This document shows positions 1 to 6,703 of a DNA stretch of 8,601 bases, piece after piece. The DNA is taken from NCBI GenBank assembly GCA_937965795.1, contig CALCMD010000113.1:1-8601 (forward strand), written 5' to 3'. How positions within the stretch are numbered: position 1 is the stretch's first letter; every line of letters begins with the position of its first letter. The DNA is from an uncultured Lachnospiraceae bacterium (GTDB taxonomy: Bacteria > Bacillota > Clostridia > Lachnospirales > Lachnospiraceae). The translations under genes and the position numbers were made by a program. The notes beneath the pieces are model-generated. The model saw only the letters and a program-made list of their open reading frames with translations, did not search any database and was not told where the DNA came from.

Positions 1-30
1 GATGCTTTGAAAAGACTGCAGGGAAAATAA
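1..30 (+). CDS. C-terminal tail of an upstream gene (partial)
   Basis: Frame 1 reads DALKRLQGK followed by TAA at 28-30, with codons (AAA, CTG, CAG, GGA) like those of the genes downstream. Nine residues are too few to name a family. Just after the stop the base composition drops sharply to very AT-rich DNA, which fits a gene end followed by a promoter region. No GC-rich terminator hairpin is visible between 31 and 104, so transcription from this gene could run into the marR operon. It could also be chance open frame. Confidence 0.4.
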   Translation, partial: DALKRLQGK

Positions 31-67
31 AATAAAAACTTAACTATTTAATGAATATTTTGGTAAA

Positions 68-100
68 AAAACTATAAAATTTTTATTAAAACGATAAAAT
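68..100 (+). repeat. Tandem 13-base direct repeat upstream of the marR promoter
   Basis: AAAACTATAAAAT (68-80) and AAAACGATAAAAT (88-100) match at 12 of 13 bases and start exactly 20 bases apart, close to two helical turns. The second copy ends four bases before the -35 element at 105. The placement fits an activator site or an UP-type A-tract element, but AT-rich DNA produces such repeats easily, so a regulatory role is inference. Confidence 0.4.
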
Positions 101-104
101 ATGG

Positions 105-133
105 TTGTATTCTTGTGGTTTTTGTCCTATTAT
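105..133 (+). promoter_or_regulatory. Predicted sigma-A promoter of the marR-ABC operon
   Basis: A -35 hexamer TTGTAT (105-110, 3 of 6 to consensus) is followed by a 17-base spacer and a -10 hexamer TATTAT (128-133, 5 of 6). Transcription would start near 140, giving a leader of about 27 bases. The weak -35 preceded by A/T tracts suggests help from an UP element or an activator. No better promoter lies closer to marR. Confidence 0.55.
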
Positions 134-143
134 ATGTTAGCCG

Positions 144-153
144 ATTAATTAAT
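144..153. promoter_or_regulatory. Candidate MarR operator palindrome
   Basis: ATTAATTAAT is a perfect 10-base palindrome just downstream of the predicted start site, between promoter and ribosome binding site. MarR-family dimers commonly bind AT-rich palindromes that overlap or follow their own promoter, so this is the best-placed operator candidate. It is shorter than a typical MarR site (about 16-20 bases) and has low complexity. Confidence 0.35.
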
Positions 154-166
154 GTGAGGTGAGAAG

Positions 167-616
167 ATGAGAGGACGTGATTTTTGTGAGAATTTTGACA
201 GCGGGAGCCTTCAGATGCTGCTTTTAAAAGCTTCTCATATGTTTTTTGCGCTGAATTATGAGCAGCTTACGGCAAAAGGGCTGCATCCGGGGCAGATACC
301 GATGCTTCGGCTTCTGGCAGAAGAGGGAGGGCTGAGCCAGCGTGAGATTGCCGCACGTCTGCATGTGAAGCCGCCCAGTGTAGCGGTATCCATTCGGAGA
401 ATGGAGCGTGCGGGGCTTTTGGTACGTACGGCGGATGAAAAAGACCAGAGAATTACCAGGATTTCTCTAAGTCCTGCGGGACTGGAAGCAGTGGAGCATA
501 TTCAGAAGGGGTTTGAGGAAAACGAGAAGCTGCTGTTTCAGGGATTTACGGAAACGGAGGAGTGCCTGCTCAGACGCTTTCTGATACAGATTATAAAGAA
601 TATGGAGGGAAAATAG
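167..616 (+). CDS. MarR-family transcriptional regulator
   Basis: Cytoplasmic winged helix-turn-helix repressor of 149 residues, the usual MarR length. The N-terminal dimerisation helix spans about residues 13-35. The winged HTH runs about 55-102: LSQREIAARL leads into a recognition helix around residues 68-79 and a wing around 87-100 in which DEKDQR carries the Asp/Arg pair typical of the family. A C-terminal dimerisation helix follows. The start is set by a purine-rich stretch (GAGGTGAGAAG) just before ATG 167. It is the first gene of an operon with two ABC exporter genes, and the first of these begins on the base after its stop. This arrangement usually means ligand-responsive autorepression of an efflux operon. 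The ligand cannot be read from the sequence. The protein is not PadR-like: the spacing and wing fit MarR. Confidence 0.92.
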   Translation: MRGRDFCENFDSGSLQMLLLKASHMFFALNYEQLTAKGLHPGQIPMLRLLAEEGGLSQREIAARLHVKPPSVAVSIRRMERAGLLVRTADEKDQRITRISLSPAGLEAVEHIQKGFEENEKLLFQGFTETEECLLRRFLIQIIKNMEGK

Positions 617-2782
617 ATGCTGAAAATGTTTCGTTATGTGAAAGATAAGTGGTACTATGTGGTACTGATTATCGCCTTACTGTTCTTACAGGCCAACTGC
701 GATCTGGCGCTGCCTGACTATACATCGAAAATCGTGAATGTAGGAATTCAGCAAAAAGGAATCGAGGACGGGGTTCCGGACCAGATCAGAGAGGATTCTA
801 TGAGGAAGCTGTTTCTTTTTATGGACAGTGAGACACAGGCATATGTGGAGGACAGTTACAGGTTAGAGGATGGGATTTATCATTTAAAAAAGATTTCCTC
901 AGAACAGAGGGAAGCGCTGAACGAGAAATTAGGCGTCCCGATGCTTATGGTATCCGGCCTGTCCGGAGACGGGGCGCAGGCTCTGTCCGTGAAAACGGAA
1001 ATGGGACTGCCAGAGGATGTGGATCTGTTTCAGATTCTGGCGCAGATGCCAGCGGAGGAAAGAGGGCAGATGCTTGCGGCGCAGTCTGAAAAATTGGAGC
1101 AGATGCCGGAGTCCATTGTCACGCAGACGGCCATTACTTATTTGCAGGATGAATATACGCAGATGGGAAGAGACCTGGACCGTATGCAGACGGACTATCT
1201 GGTGAAGGCGGGACTGAAAATGCTTGGAATCGCATTCCTGATCATGGCAGCCGCTATTACAGTAACCTTTTTGTCCAGCCGTGTGGCTGCTTATCTGGGC
1301 TGCAATCTGAGAAACCGGGTCTATCGGAAGGTGATCAGCTTTTCGGGAGCAGAGCTGAATCAGTTTTCCACCGCATCCCTGATTACCAGAAGCACGAATG
1401 ATATTCAGCAGATTCAGATGGTGGCGACGATGATTTTTCGTATCGTGCTCTATGCGCCGATTCTCGGCGTCGGCGGTGTGATAAAGGTCTTTCAGACCGA
1501 CGCTTCCATGACATGGATTCTGGCGCTGGCGGTCGTTCTGATTTTTCTTTTGGTGATGGTTTTATTTCGAGTCGCCATGCCGAAGTTTACTTTATTGCAG
1601 ACGCTGGTCGATAAGCTGAACCTGGTAACGCGAGAAACGTTGACAGGTATTATGGTCATCCGGGCTTTCAGTACGGAAAAGCACGAAGAAGAGCGTTTTG
1701 AAAAGGCAAACCAGAATCTGACAAAAACAAACCTGTTTGTCAACCGGGTCATGACCTTTATGATGCCCGCCATGATGCTGATTATGAATGGGATAACGGT
1801 ACTGGTAGTGTACAATGGTTCCTATGCGGTGGATGCCGGCACCATGCAGGTGGGAAATATGATGGCGTTTATTCAGTATGCGATGCAGATCATCATGTCC
1901 TTCCTGATGATTACGATGATGTCGATTATGCTTCCGAGAGCGAACGTATCGGCAAAGCGTATCAATGAGGTTCTGAATACGGAAGTTTCCATTCAAGACC
2001 CGGAAACCGTAAGGTGTGCGGAAGAAGAAATCAAGGGACTGGTAGAATTTGATCACGTAAGTTTCGCCTATCCGGGAGCAGAGGAAAAGGTTTTAAACGA
2101 TATTTCTTTTACGGCGCGCAAAGGTGAGACAGTAGCGTTTATTGGAAGTACCGGAAGTGGAAAGAGTACGCTGGTAAACATGATTCCAAGATTTTTCGAT
2201 GTGACGGAGGGCAGAATTCTGGTGGATGGCGTGGATGTGCGCGACATGAGTTTAAAGGCGCTGAGAGCAAAGCTTGGCTATGTGCCGCAGAAAGGCGTGC
2301 TGTTCTCAGGAACGATAGATTCCAACATCCGTTACGGAAAAGAGGACGCCACAGAGGAAGAGGTGCGGCGCGCGGCAGAGATCGCACAGGCGTGGGATTT
2401 TATCAGCGAGAAAGCGGATGGCGTGCGGTCACCGATCTCGCAGGGCGGAACGAACGTTTCCGGCGGGCAGAAGCAAAGGCTTTCCATCGCCAGGGCGATT
2501 GCGAAGGAGCCGGAGATTTACATTTTTGACGACAGCTTTTCCGCACTGGATTATAAAACGGACGTGGTGCTGCGGCGAGCTCTGAAGCAGGAAACGAAAG
2601 ATGCGACCACCTTGATCGTGGCTCAGCGTATCAGCACCATTCTCCACGCAGACAAGATCATTGTGCTGGATAACGGATGCGTGGAAGGACAGGGAACTCA
2701 TAAAGAATTGATGCAGAACTGTGAGGTTTACAGGCAGATCGCAATGTCTCAGTTGTCAGAGGAGGAATTAGCCAATGAGTAG
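617..2782 (+). CDS. ABC exporter half-transporter, degenerate-site subunit with large extracellular insert
   Basis: Membrane and ATPase subunit of a heterodimeric type IV ABC exporter, expected to pair with the next gene product to export drugs or other amphipathic compounds. TM1 lies near residues 13-35, TM2 198-225, TM3 268-292, TM4 297-320, TM5 377-400 and TM6 412-440. Between TM1 and TM2 is an unusually long extracellular segment (about 45-195), polar and rich in Gln, Glu and Met. This makes the protein 721 residues rather than about 580. The ATPase domain has A-loop Tyr485, Walker A GSTGSGKST (510-518), Q-loop Gln558, signature VSGGQ (614-618), Walker B IYIFDD (634-639) and D-loop SALD (642-645). 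The catalytic Glu is replaced by Asp639 and the switch His by Gln670, so its own ATP site should be poorly hydrolytic. GGAGG (604-608) precedes the start, eight bases away. Substrate unknown. Confidence 0.93.
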   Translation: MLKMFRYVKDKWYYVVLIIALLFLQANCDLALPDYTSKIVNVGIQQKGIEDGVPDQIREDSMRKLFLFMDSETQAYVEDSYRLEDGIYHLKKISSEQREALNEKLGVPMLMVSGLSGDGAQALSVKTEMGLPEDVDLFQILAQMPAEERGQMLAAQSEKLEQMPESIVTQTAITYLQDEYTQMGRDLDRMQTDYLVKAGLKMLGIAFLIMAAAITVTFLSSRVAAYLGCNLRNRVYRKVISFSGAELNQFSTASLITRSTNDIQQIQMVATMIFRIVLYAPILGVGGVIKVFQTDASMTWILALAVVLIFLLVMVLFRVAMPKFTLLQTLVDKLNLVTRETLTGIMVIRAFSTEKHEEERFEKANQNLTKTNLFVNRVMTFMMPAMMLIMNGITVLVVYNGSYAVDAGTMQVGNMMAFIQYAMQIIMSFLMITMMSIMLPRANVSAKRINEVLNTEVSIQDPETVRCAEEEIKGLVEFDHVSFAYPGAEEKVLNDISFTARKGETVAFIGSTGSGKSTLVNMIPRFFDVTEGRILVDGVDVRDMSLKALRAKLGYVPQKGVLFSGTIDSNIRYGKEDATEEEVRRAAEIAQAWDFISEKADGVRSPISQGGTNVSGGQKQRLSIARAIAKEPEIYIFDDSFSALDYKTDVVLRRALKQETKDATTLIVAQRISTILHADKIIVLDNGCVEGQGTHKELMQNCEVYRQIAMSQLSEEELANE
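2758..2765 (+). promoter_or_regulatory. Ribosome binding site inside the upstream ABC gene
   Basis: AGAGGAGG lies within the last codons of the first ABC gene, nine bases before ATG 2775. It supports that ATG as the true start of the second subunit and implies coupled translation across the 8-base overlap, which suits two subunits needed in equal amounts. Confidence 0.75.
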
Positions 2783-4622
2783 AGAAGGAAGCAAAAGACC
2801 CGCAGGCCCTATGGGACATGGAGGAGGGCGGATGCCCGGAGAGAAAGCGAAAGATTTTAAAGGAACGATGGGAAAACTGATGCGGTATCTTGGACGGTAT
2901 AAAATCCGGATTCTTGGCGTTATGGCCTTTGCCGTGGGAGGCACGGTATTTAACATTATCGGACCAAAGATACTGGGAAAAGCCACCACTGAGCTGTTTA
3001 ATGGTCTGGTGGCGAAAATCGGCGGTACAGGAGGGATTGATTTTGGAAGAATCGGAGAGATCCTGCTGTTTACGCTGGGGCTGTATGCCGTGAGCGCCGC
3101 ATGCAGCTTTATACAGGGATTTATCATGACCGGAATCTCCAATGATGTGACCTACAGCCTCCGGCGGGATATATCGAAAAAAATTAACCGGATTCCGTTA
3201 AATTACTATGAGAGACGAACGCATGGAGAAGTGCTTTCGCGTGTGACGAATGATATTGACACGCTTCAGCAGAGCCTGAATCAGAGCCTGACACAGCTTA
3301 TCACTTCTGTGACGACTCTGATTGGCGTGTTAGTGATGATGCTTTCCATTAATGTGTGGATGACGCTTGCCGCTCTTTTGATTCTTCCGGTTTCTATGGG
3401 AATCATCGGAACCGTGATGAAGCATTCCCAGAAATTTTTCATGGATCAGCAGAGGTATCTGGGAGAAGTCAACGGACAGGTCGAGGAGATTTACAGTGGA
3501 CATAATGTCGTGAAGGTATTTAATAAAGAAGAGGACGTGGTTCGCGTCTTTGAAGAAACGAATCATAAACTGTATGAGTCCGGGTGGAAATCACAGTTCT
3601 TCTCAGGAATTATGATGCCGGTGATGCAGTTTGTCGGGAATATCGGTTATGTGATGGTAGCGATTCTGGGCGGCTTTATGGCGATCCGGGGAGCGATCGA
3701 GGTCGGTGATATCCAGTCCTTTTTCCAGTATATCCGAAACTTCACACAGCCGATTCAGCAGATTGCGCAGGTGACGAATATGCTCCAGTCTACGGCGGCG
3801 GCTTCCGAGCGTGTGTTTGAGTTTCTGGAAGAAGAGGAGGAGGACCAGAAGGCAGAGCATCCGGTGGATAACCGCACGGTAGAGGGAAATGTGACCTTTG
3901 ACCACGCCGTATTTGGCTACGATCCGGATAAAGTTATCATTCATGATTTTTCAGCCGAAGTGAAGCAGGGACAGACTGTGGCAATCGTAGGGCCTACCGG
4001 AGCCGGAAAAACGACAATGGTGAAGCTTTTAATGCGTTTCTATGACGTGAATTCCGGTTCTATCCGGATCGACGGACACGATGTCAGGGAGTTTAACCGG
4101 AGCGAGCTGCGGGAAATGTTCGGGATGGTGCTTCAGGATACCTGGCTGTTTCACGGAACGATTATGGAAAATATACGTTACGGTCGTCTGGACGCCACGG
4201 ATGAGGAGGTCATAGCGGCGGCGAAAGCGGCACATGCCCATAGATTTATCATGGCGCAGCCGGGCGGCTATCAGATGGTATTAAACGAAGAGACCAACAA
4301 TATTTCACAGGGGCAGAAGCAGCTTCTGACGATTGCCAGGGCGATTCTGGCGGATAATAAGATTCTGATTCTGGATGAGGCTACCTCTTCTGTGGATACC
4401 AGAACCGAGATACAGATTCAGAAGGCCATGAATAACCTGATGAAAGGAAGAACCAGCTTTGTAATCGCACACAGGCTGTCTACGATCAAGGATTCTGATT
4501 TGATTCTTGTCATGAAGGACGGGGACATTATCGAGCAGGGGACCCATGAAGAACTGCTGGCGAAGAAAGGGTTTTATGAGAGTCTTTATAATAGTCAGTT
4601 TGAAAAGGCGGAAGTGGTATAA
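2775..4622 (+). CDS. ABC exporter half-transporter, catalytic-site subunit
   Basis: Partner subunit of the heterodimeric exporter, 615 residues. A basic, Gly/Met-rich cytoplasmic N-terminus (about residues 1-40) precedes six membrane segments: near 43-65, 95-120, 168-192, 193-215, 275-305 and 310-340. The ATPase domain has A-loop Tyr382, Walker A GPTGAGKTT (406-414), Q-loop Gln454, Walker B ILILDE (530-535) with catalytic Glu535, D-loop SSVD (538-541) and switch His566. All of these are canonical. The signature motif is altered, ISQGQ (510-514) instead of LSGGQ. Since the signature of one subunit completes the ATP site of the other, this change falls in the same composite site as the Asp/Gln changes of the first subunit. 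An acidic patch, LEEEEED (351-357), links the membrane and ATPase domains. It resembles the TM287/288, LmrCD and BmrCD class. No clear terminator follows, although a separate promoter drives the next gene. Confidence 0.94.
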   Translation: MSREGSKRPAGPMGHGGGRMPGEKAKDFKGTMGKLMRYLGRYKIRILGVMAFAVGGTVFNIIGPKILGKATTELFNGLVAKIGGTGGIDFGRIGEILLFTLGLYAVSAACSFIQGFIMTGISNDVTYSLRRDISKKINRIPLNYYERRTHGEVLSRVTNDIDTLQQSLNQSLTQLITSVTTLIGVLVMMLSINVWMTLAALLILPVSMGIIGTVMKHSQKFFMDQQRYLGEVNGQVEEIYSGHNVVKVFNKEEDVVRVFEETNHKLYESGWKSQFFSGIMMPVMQFVGNIGYVMVAILGGFMAIRGAIEVGDIQSFFQYIRNFTQPIQQIAQVTNMLQSTAAASERVFEFLEEEEEDQKAEHPVDNRTVEGNVTFDHAVFGYDPDKVIIHDFSAEVKQGQTVAIVGPTGAGKTTMVKLLMRFYDVNSGSIRIDGHDVREFNRSELREMFGMVLQDTWLFHGTIMENIRYGRLDATDEEVIAAAKAAHAHRFIMAQPGGYQMVLNEETNNISQGQKQLLTIARAILADNKILILDEATSSVDTRTEIQIQKAMNNLMKGRTSFVIAHRLSTIKDSDLILVMKDGDIIEQGTHEELLAKKGFYESLYNSQFEKAEVV

Positions 4623-4655
4623 ATATCTGGAAACTGTTCCTTCTTCATGAAAAGA

Positions 4656-4684
4656 TTGAAAAAATCAGGGCTTGGCTGTATAAT
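4656..4684 (+). promoter_or_regulatory. Strong predicted sigma-A promoter of the sirtuin gene
   Basis: TTGAAA (4656-4661, 5 of 6 to consensus), a 17-base spacer and a perfect TATAAT (4679-4684) make this the best promoter match in the window. Transcription would start near 4691, leaving a leader of about 45 bases. The sirtuin gene can therefore be expressed independently of the marR-ABC operon, with some possible read-through from it. Confidence 0.75.
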
Positions 4685-4735
4685 AGACTATAAGATATTT
4701 GAAATGAGCAAATATTAAGATGGGAAGGTGAGGAT

Positions 4736-5467
4736 ATGGGCAAATTGGAAACCTTAAAAAAGATGCTGGAGGAAAGCCATTATACGGTTGCACTCTGTGG
4801 CTCAGGTATGATGGAGGAAGGGGGATTCGTCGGTATCAAGATACAGGAAAGGGCTTATGAGATTGAGAAACGTTATGGAGCGTCTCCGGAAGAACTTTTC
4901 AGTTCCAGATATTACAATACGAGGCCGGAAAAATTTTTTCAATTTTATAAAAGAGAAATTGTAGGAGAACCGCCGGAGGTGACGGAATCTTTCAAAACCA
5001 TGGCGGCTATGGAAAGAGCGGGAAAACTGCAATGTATTATTACGGCTAATATTTATGAGAGAGGACAGAAGGCAGGATGCAAGAATGTGATTAACCTCCA
5101 CGGCAGTATTTATCAGAACAAATGCCAAAGATGCGGCAGAGAGTATTCTTTGGAGTATATGAAAAATGCGCCGGGGGTACCTATCTGTGAGACGTGCAGT
5201 TCTGTGGTACGTCCAGGGGTTTCTCTGTTTGGGGAAATGTCAGATGCCAGGCTGGTGACAAAAACTACGGAAGAGGTGGAACGGGCTGAAGTTTTGCTGA
5301 TTCTTGGAACTACCCTTCAATCAGAGGTTTTTGCTAATTATATCCGGTGTTTTCATGGGAAAAATATGGTGGTGATTCACAAAGAACCACACTTTTTGGA
5401 TTACAAGGCAGATTTGGTGATTATTGATGAGCCAAAGAATGTGTTTCCGAAACTTGGGTACGAATAA
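4736..5467 (+). CDS. Divergent sirtuin-like (SIR2-family) protein
   Basis: A 243-residue single-domain SIR2-fold protein. Sirtuins use NAD to remove acyl groups from lysine, and some transfer ADP-ribose. Family marks in order: the nucleotide-binding loop VALCGSGMMEEGG (18-30, normally GAGxS), TANIYERGQKAG (103-114, normally TQNIDxLHxxAG), NLHGS (120-124) with the catalytic-type His122, zinc cysteines 130, 133, 151 and 154, RPGVSLFGE (159-167) and GTTLQSEV (191-198). The canonical GIPDFR segment is missing: the aligned residues are about FVGIK (31-35), without the usual Phe and Arg, and the NID aspartate is Tyr107. His122, Asn105 and the zinc site remain, so a folded and possibly active enzyme is likely, but deacetylase activity should not be assumed. 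The purine-rich AAGGTGAGG (4725-4733) precedes the ATG. It sits alone on its own promoter and ends at a bidirectional terminator. I recall similar proteins in other Lachnospiraceae, not verified here. Confidence 0.8.
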   Translation: MGKLETLKKMLEESHYTVALCGSGMMEEGGFVGIKIQERAYEIEKRYGASPEELFSSRYYNTRPEKFFQFYKREIVGEPPEVTESFKTMAAMERAGKLQCIITANIYERGQKAGCKNVINLHGSIYQNKCQRCGREYSLEYMKNAPGVPICETCSSVVRPGVSLFGEMSDARLVTKTTEEVERAEVLLILGTTLQSEVFANYIRCFHGKNMVVIHKEPHFLDYKADLVIIDEPKNVFPKLGYE

Positions 5468-5473
5468 AGAAAA

Positions 5474-5508
5474 GGGGCGTCTTCCCGGAGGAGGGCGCCC
5501 CACTTTTT
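5474..5508. terminator. Bidirectional intrinsic terminator between convergent genes
   Basis: Bases 5474-5485 pair with 5490-5501 (12 pairs, two of them G-U on the plus strand) around a CGGA loop. GGGGCG/CGCCCC forms the base of the stem. On the plus strand TTTTT follows at 5504-5508. On the minus strand the A-rich run 5466-5473 becomes the U-rich tail. It therefore serves the sirtuin gene (stop at 5467) and the reductase gene (stop at 5507). The plus-strand T-run overlaps the reductase stop codon. Confidence 0.88.
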
Positions 5509-6517
5509 ACCGTGTACGATACGTCTGCCGCGAGGAAATATCATCAATGATGCGAAGCTCTTCCTCTGTGAAGGAGGTGTTTTCCAGCGCTTTGATGTTG
5601 TCGAGAATCTGGGAGGGCCTGGAAGCGCCGATGAGGACGCTTGTTACGATACCGTCACGCAGCACCCAGCTTAAAGCCATTTCTGCAAGGGTCTGTCCAC
5701 GTTCCCCTGCAAGATCATTTAACTGTCGGATCAGTTCGATGCGTTCGGGCGTCAGAGCCGATTCTTTCAGGTAGCGGTCGTCCGTTTTGGCACGGCTGTC
5801 CTGTGGAATGCCGTGAAGGTAGCGGTCCGTCAGCATTCCCTGTGCCAGAGGGCTGAAGGCGATGATGCCCTTGTTTAGTCTGGCGGAGGTTTCCTTCAGG
5901 CCGTTGTTTTCAATGGTACGGTCGAAGATAGAGTAACGGTTCTGGTTAATGACAAACGGACAGTGGAGGTCAGAAAGGATCTTTGCTGCCTTTTCCAGTG
6001 TTTCTCCATTGTAGTTCGACAGGCCGACGTACAGAGCCTTCCCACTGGCGACGGCCTGTGCGAGAGCGCCCATTGTCTCCTCCAGAGGGGTTTCGGGGTC
6101 CATGCGGTGATGATAAAAGATGTCCACGTAGTCCAGCCCCAGACGCATCAGGCTCTGGTCAAGGCTGGAAAGAAGATATTTCCGGCTTCCCCAGTCGCCG
6201 TAAGGGCCGTCCCACATCAAATAGCCGGCTTTGGTACTGATTAGCAGTTCATCACGGTACGCCTGAAAGTTTTCCTTTAGAATAAGCCCCAGATTTTTTT
6301 CCGCGCTTCCGGGTTTCGGGCCGTAATTGTTCGCAAGGTCGAAGTGTGTAATTCCATGATCAAAAGCGGTAAAGCAGAGCTGCTTCATATTTTCAAGGGG
6401 AGAGGTATCACCGAAATTATGCCAGAGTCCCAGAGAAACGGCGGGGAGCTTTAAGCCGCTGTTCCCGGAACGGCGGTAGGTCATGGATTCGTAACGTGAA
6501 GATGATGCCTGATACAT
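5507..6517 (-). CDS. yghZ: Aldo/keto reductase, YghZ-type (L-glyceraldehyde 3-phosphate reductase family)
   Basis: Cytoplasmic NADPH-dependent (beta/alpha)8-barrel reductase of 336 residues. It is very close in order and wording of motifs to E. coli YghZ (AKR14), which reduces L-glyceraldehyde 3-phosphate and is linked to methylglyoxal detoxification. Shared blocks are SLGLWHNFG (28-36), THFDLANNYGPKPGSAE (57-73), LISTKAGY (92-99), GSRKYLLSSLDQSL (110-123), FSPLAQGMLT (221-230), GIPQDSR (236-242) and VLIGASR (294-300). The catalytic tetrad is Asp60, Tyr65, Lys96 and His137. Arg300 in the GASR motif is expected to contact the NADPH 2'-phosphate. The start is fixed by AGGAGGT six bases upstream and by the YghZ-like N-terminal extension (RYESMTYRRSGNSGLKLP). 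An alternative Met at residue 12 would cut this off. Physiological substrate in this organism is inferred; other aldehydes are possible. Confidence 0.93.
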   Translation of the reverse strand: MYQASSSRYESMTYRRSGNSGLKLPAVSLGLWHNFGDTSPLENMKQLCFTAFDHGITHFDLANNYGPKPGSAEKNLGLILKENFQAYRDELLISTKAGYLMWDGPYGDWGSRKYLLSSLDQSLMRLGLDYVDIFYHHRMDPETPLEETMGALAQAVASGKALYVGLSNYNGETLEKAAKILSDLHCPFVINQNRYSIFDRTIENNGLKETSARLNKGIIAFSPLAQGMLTDRYLHGIPQDSRAKTDDRYLKESALTPERIELIRQLNDLAGERGQTLAEMALSWVLRDGIVTSVLIGASRPSQILDNIKALENTSFTEEELRIIDDISSRQTYRTR

Positions 6518-6523
6518 ATGCGT

Positions 6524-6530
6524 ACCTCCT
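6524..6530 (-). promoter_or_regulatory. Consensus ribosome binding site of the reductase gene
   Basis: On the minus strand AGGAGGT stands six bases before the ATG at 6517-6515. It is the closest match to the anti-Shine-Dalgarno sequence in the window. It decides the start in favour of this ATG over the internal Met at residue 12. Confidence 0.85.
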
Positions 6531-6551
6531 ATTTCTCAAAGTATTAAGCTT

Positions 6552-6579
6552 ATCATAACACTTTGCAGGATATTTGCAA
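6552..6579 (-). promoter_or_regulatory. Predicted extended -10 promoter of the reductase gene
   Basis: Reading the minus strand, TTGCAA (6579-6574) is followed by a 16-base spacer and TATGAT (6557-6552). The -10 is preceded by TG plus one base, giving TGTTATGAT, an extended -10 element. The start site would be near 6545, leaving a leader of about 28 bases before the coding start. Confidence 0.6.
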
Positions 6580-6638
6580 ACCCCGGACGAAGAAATATGC
6601 GGATGGATGCCGTAGAAACAAACGGCTGCGAAGATGCA

Positions 6639-6663
6639 GGCAGGAAAAATGTGGGCAGGAAAA
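6639..6663 (+). repeat. 10-base direct repeat between the divergent promoters
   Basis: GGCAGGAAAA occurs at 6639-6648 and again at 6654-6663, 15 bases apart, just upstream of the argS -35 element. The surrounding strand is purine-rich. It could be a protein site or a chance product of local duplication. No known regulator motif is recognised. Confidence 0.35.
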
Positions 6664-6674
6664 TGGAAAACAGA

Positions 6675-6703
6675 TTGAAAATTGTGGAAAGAGTTGTTAT
6701 GAT
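6675..6703 (+). promoter_or_regulatory. Predicted extended -10 promoter of argS
   Basis: TTGAAA (6675-6680, 5 of 6), a 17-base spacer and TATGAT (6698-6703, 5 of 6) with the extended -10 TG at 6695-6696. Transcription would begin near 6710, giving a leader of about 35 bases, too short for a T-box riboswitch. The -10 element TGTTATGAT is identical to that of the divergent reductase promoter. Confidence 0.7.

Noticed and set aside
60..89. A second promoter (TTGGTA, 18-base spacer, TATTAA) upstream of marR
   Set aside because: Both hexamers are only moderate matches, in DNA so AT-rich that such matches arise by chance. The 105-133 promoter is better placed.
617..700. Lipoprotein signal at the N-terminus of the first ABC subunit
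   Set aside because: The sequence around Cys28 (LQANC) does not fit a lipobox, and the hydrophobic stretch is the first membrane segment of an ABC exporter.
1592..2056. A 154-codon minus-strand open frame inside the first ABC gene
   Set aside because: Its composition is extremely rich in His, Arg and Tyr, typical of the reverse complement of a membrane-protein gene, with no plausible start context.
4629..4640. Small GGAA/TTCC hairpin after the ABC operon as a terminator
   Set aside because: Only four pairs, and the following bases are not a run of T. It is too weak to call.
4736..5467. SirTM-type ADP-ribosyl sirtuin of a lipoylation operon
   Set aside because: No macrodomain, GcvH-like or lipoate ligase gene is adjacent, and the catalytic His is kept here, whereas SirTM, as I recall, has replaced it.
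5424..5774. A 116-codon plus-strand frame spanning the sirtuin end and the reductase
   Set aside because: It crosses the bidirectional terminator and is antisense to the conserved reductase C-terminus, so it is a shadow.
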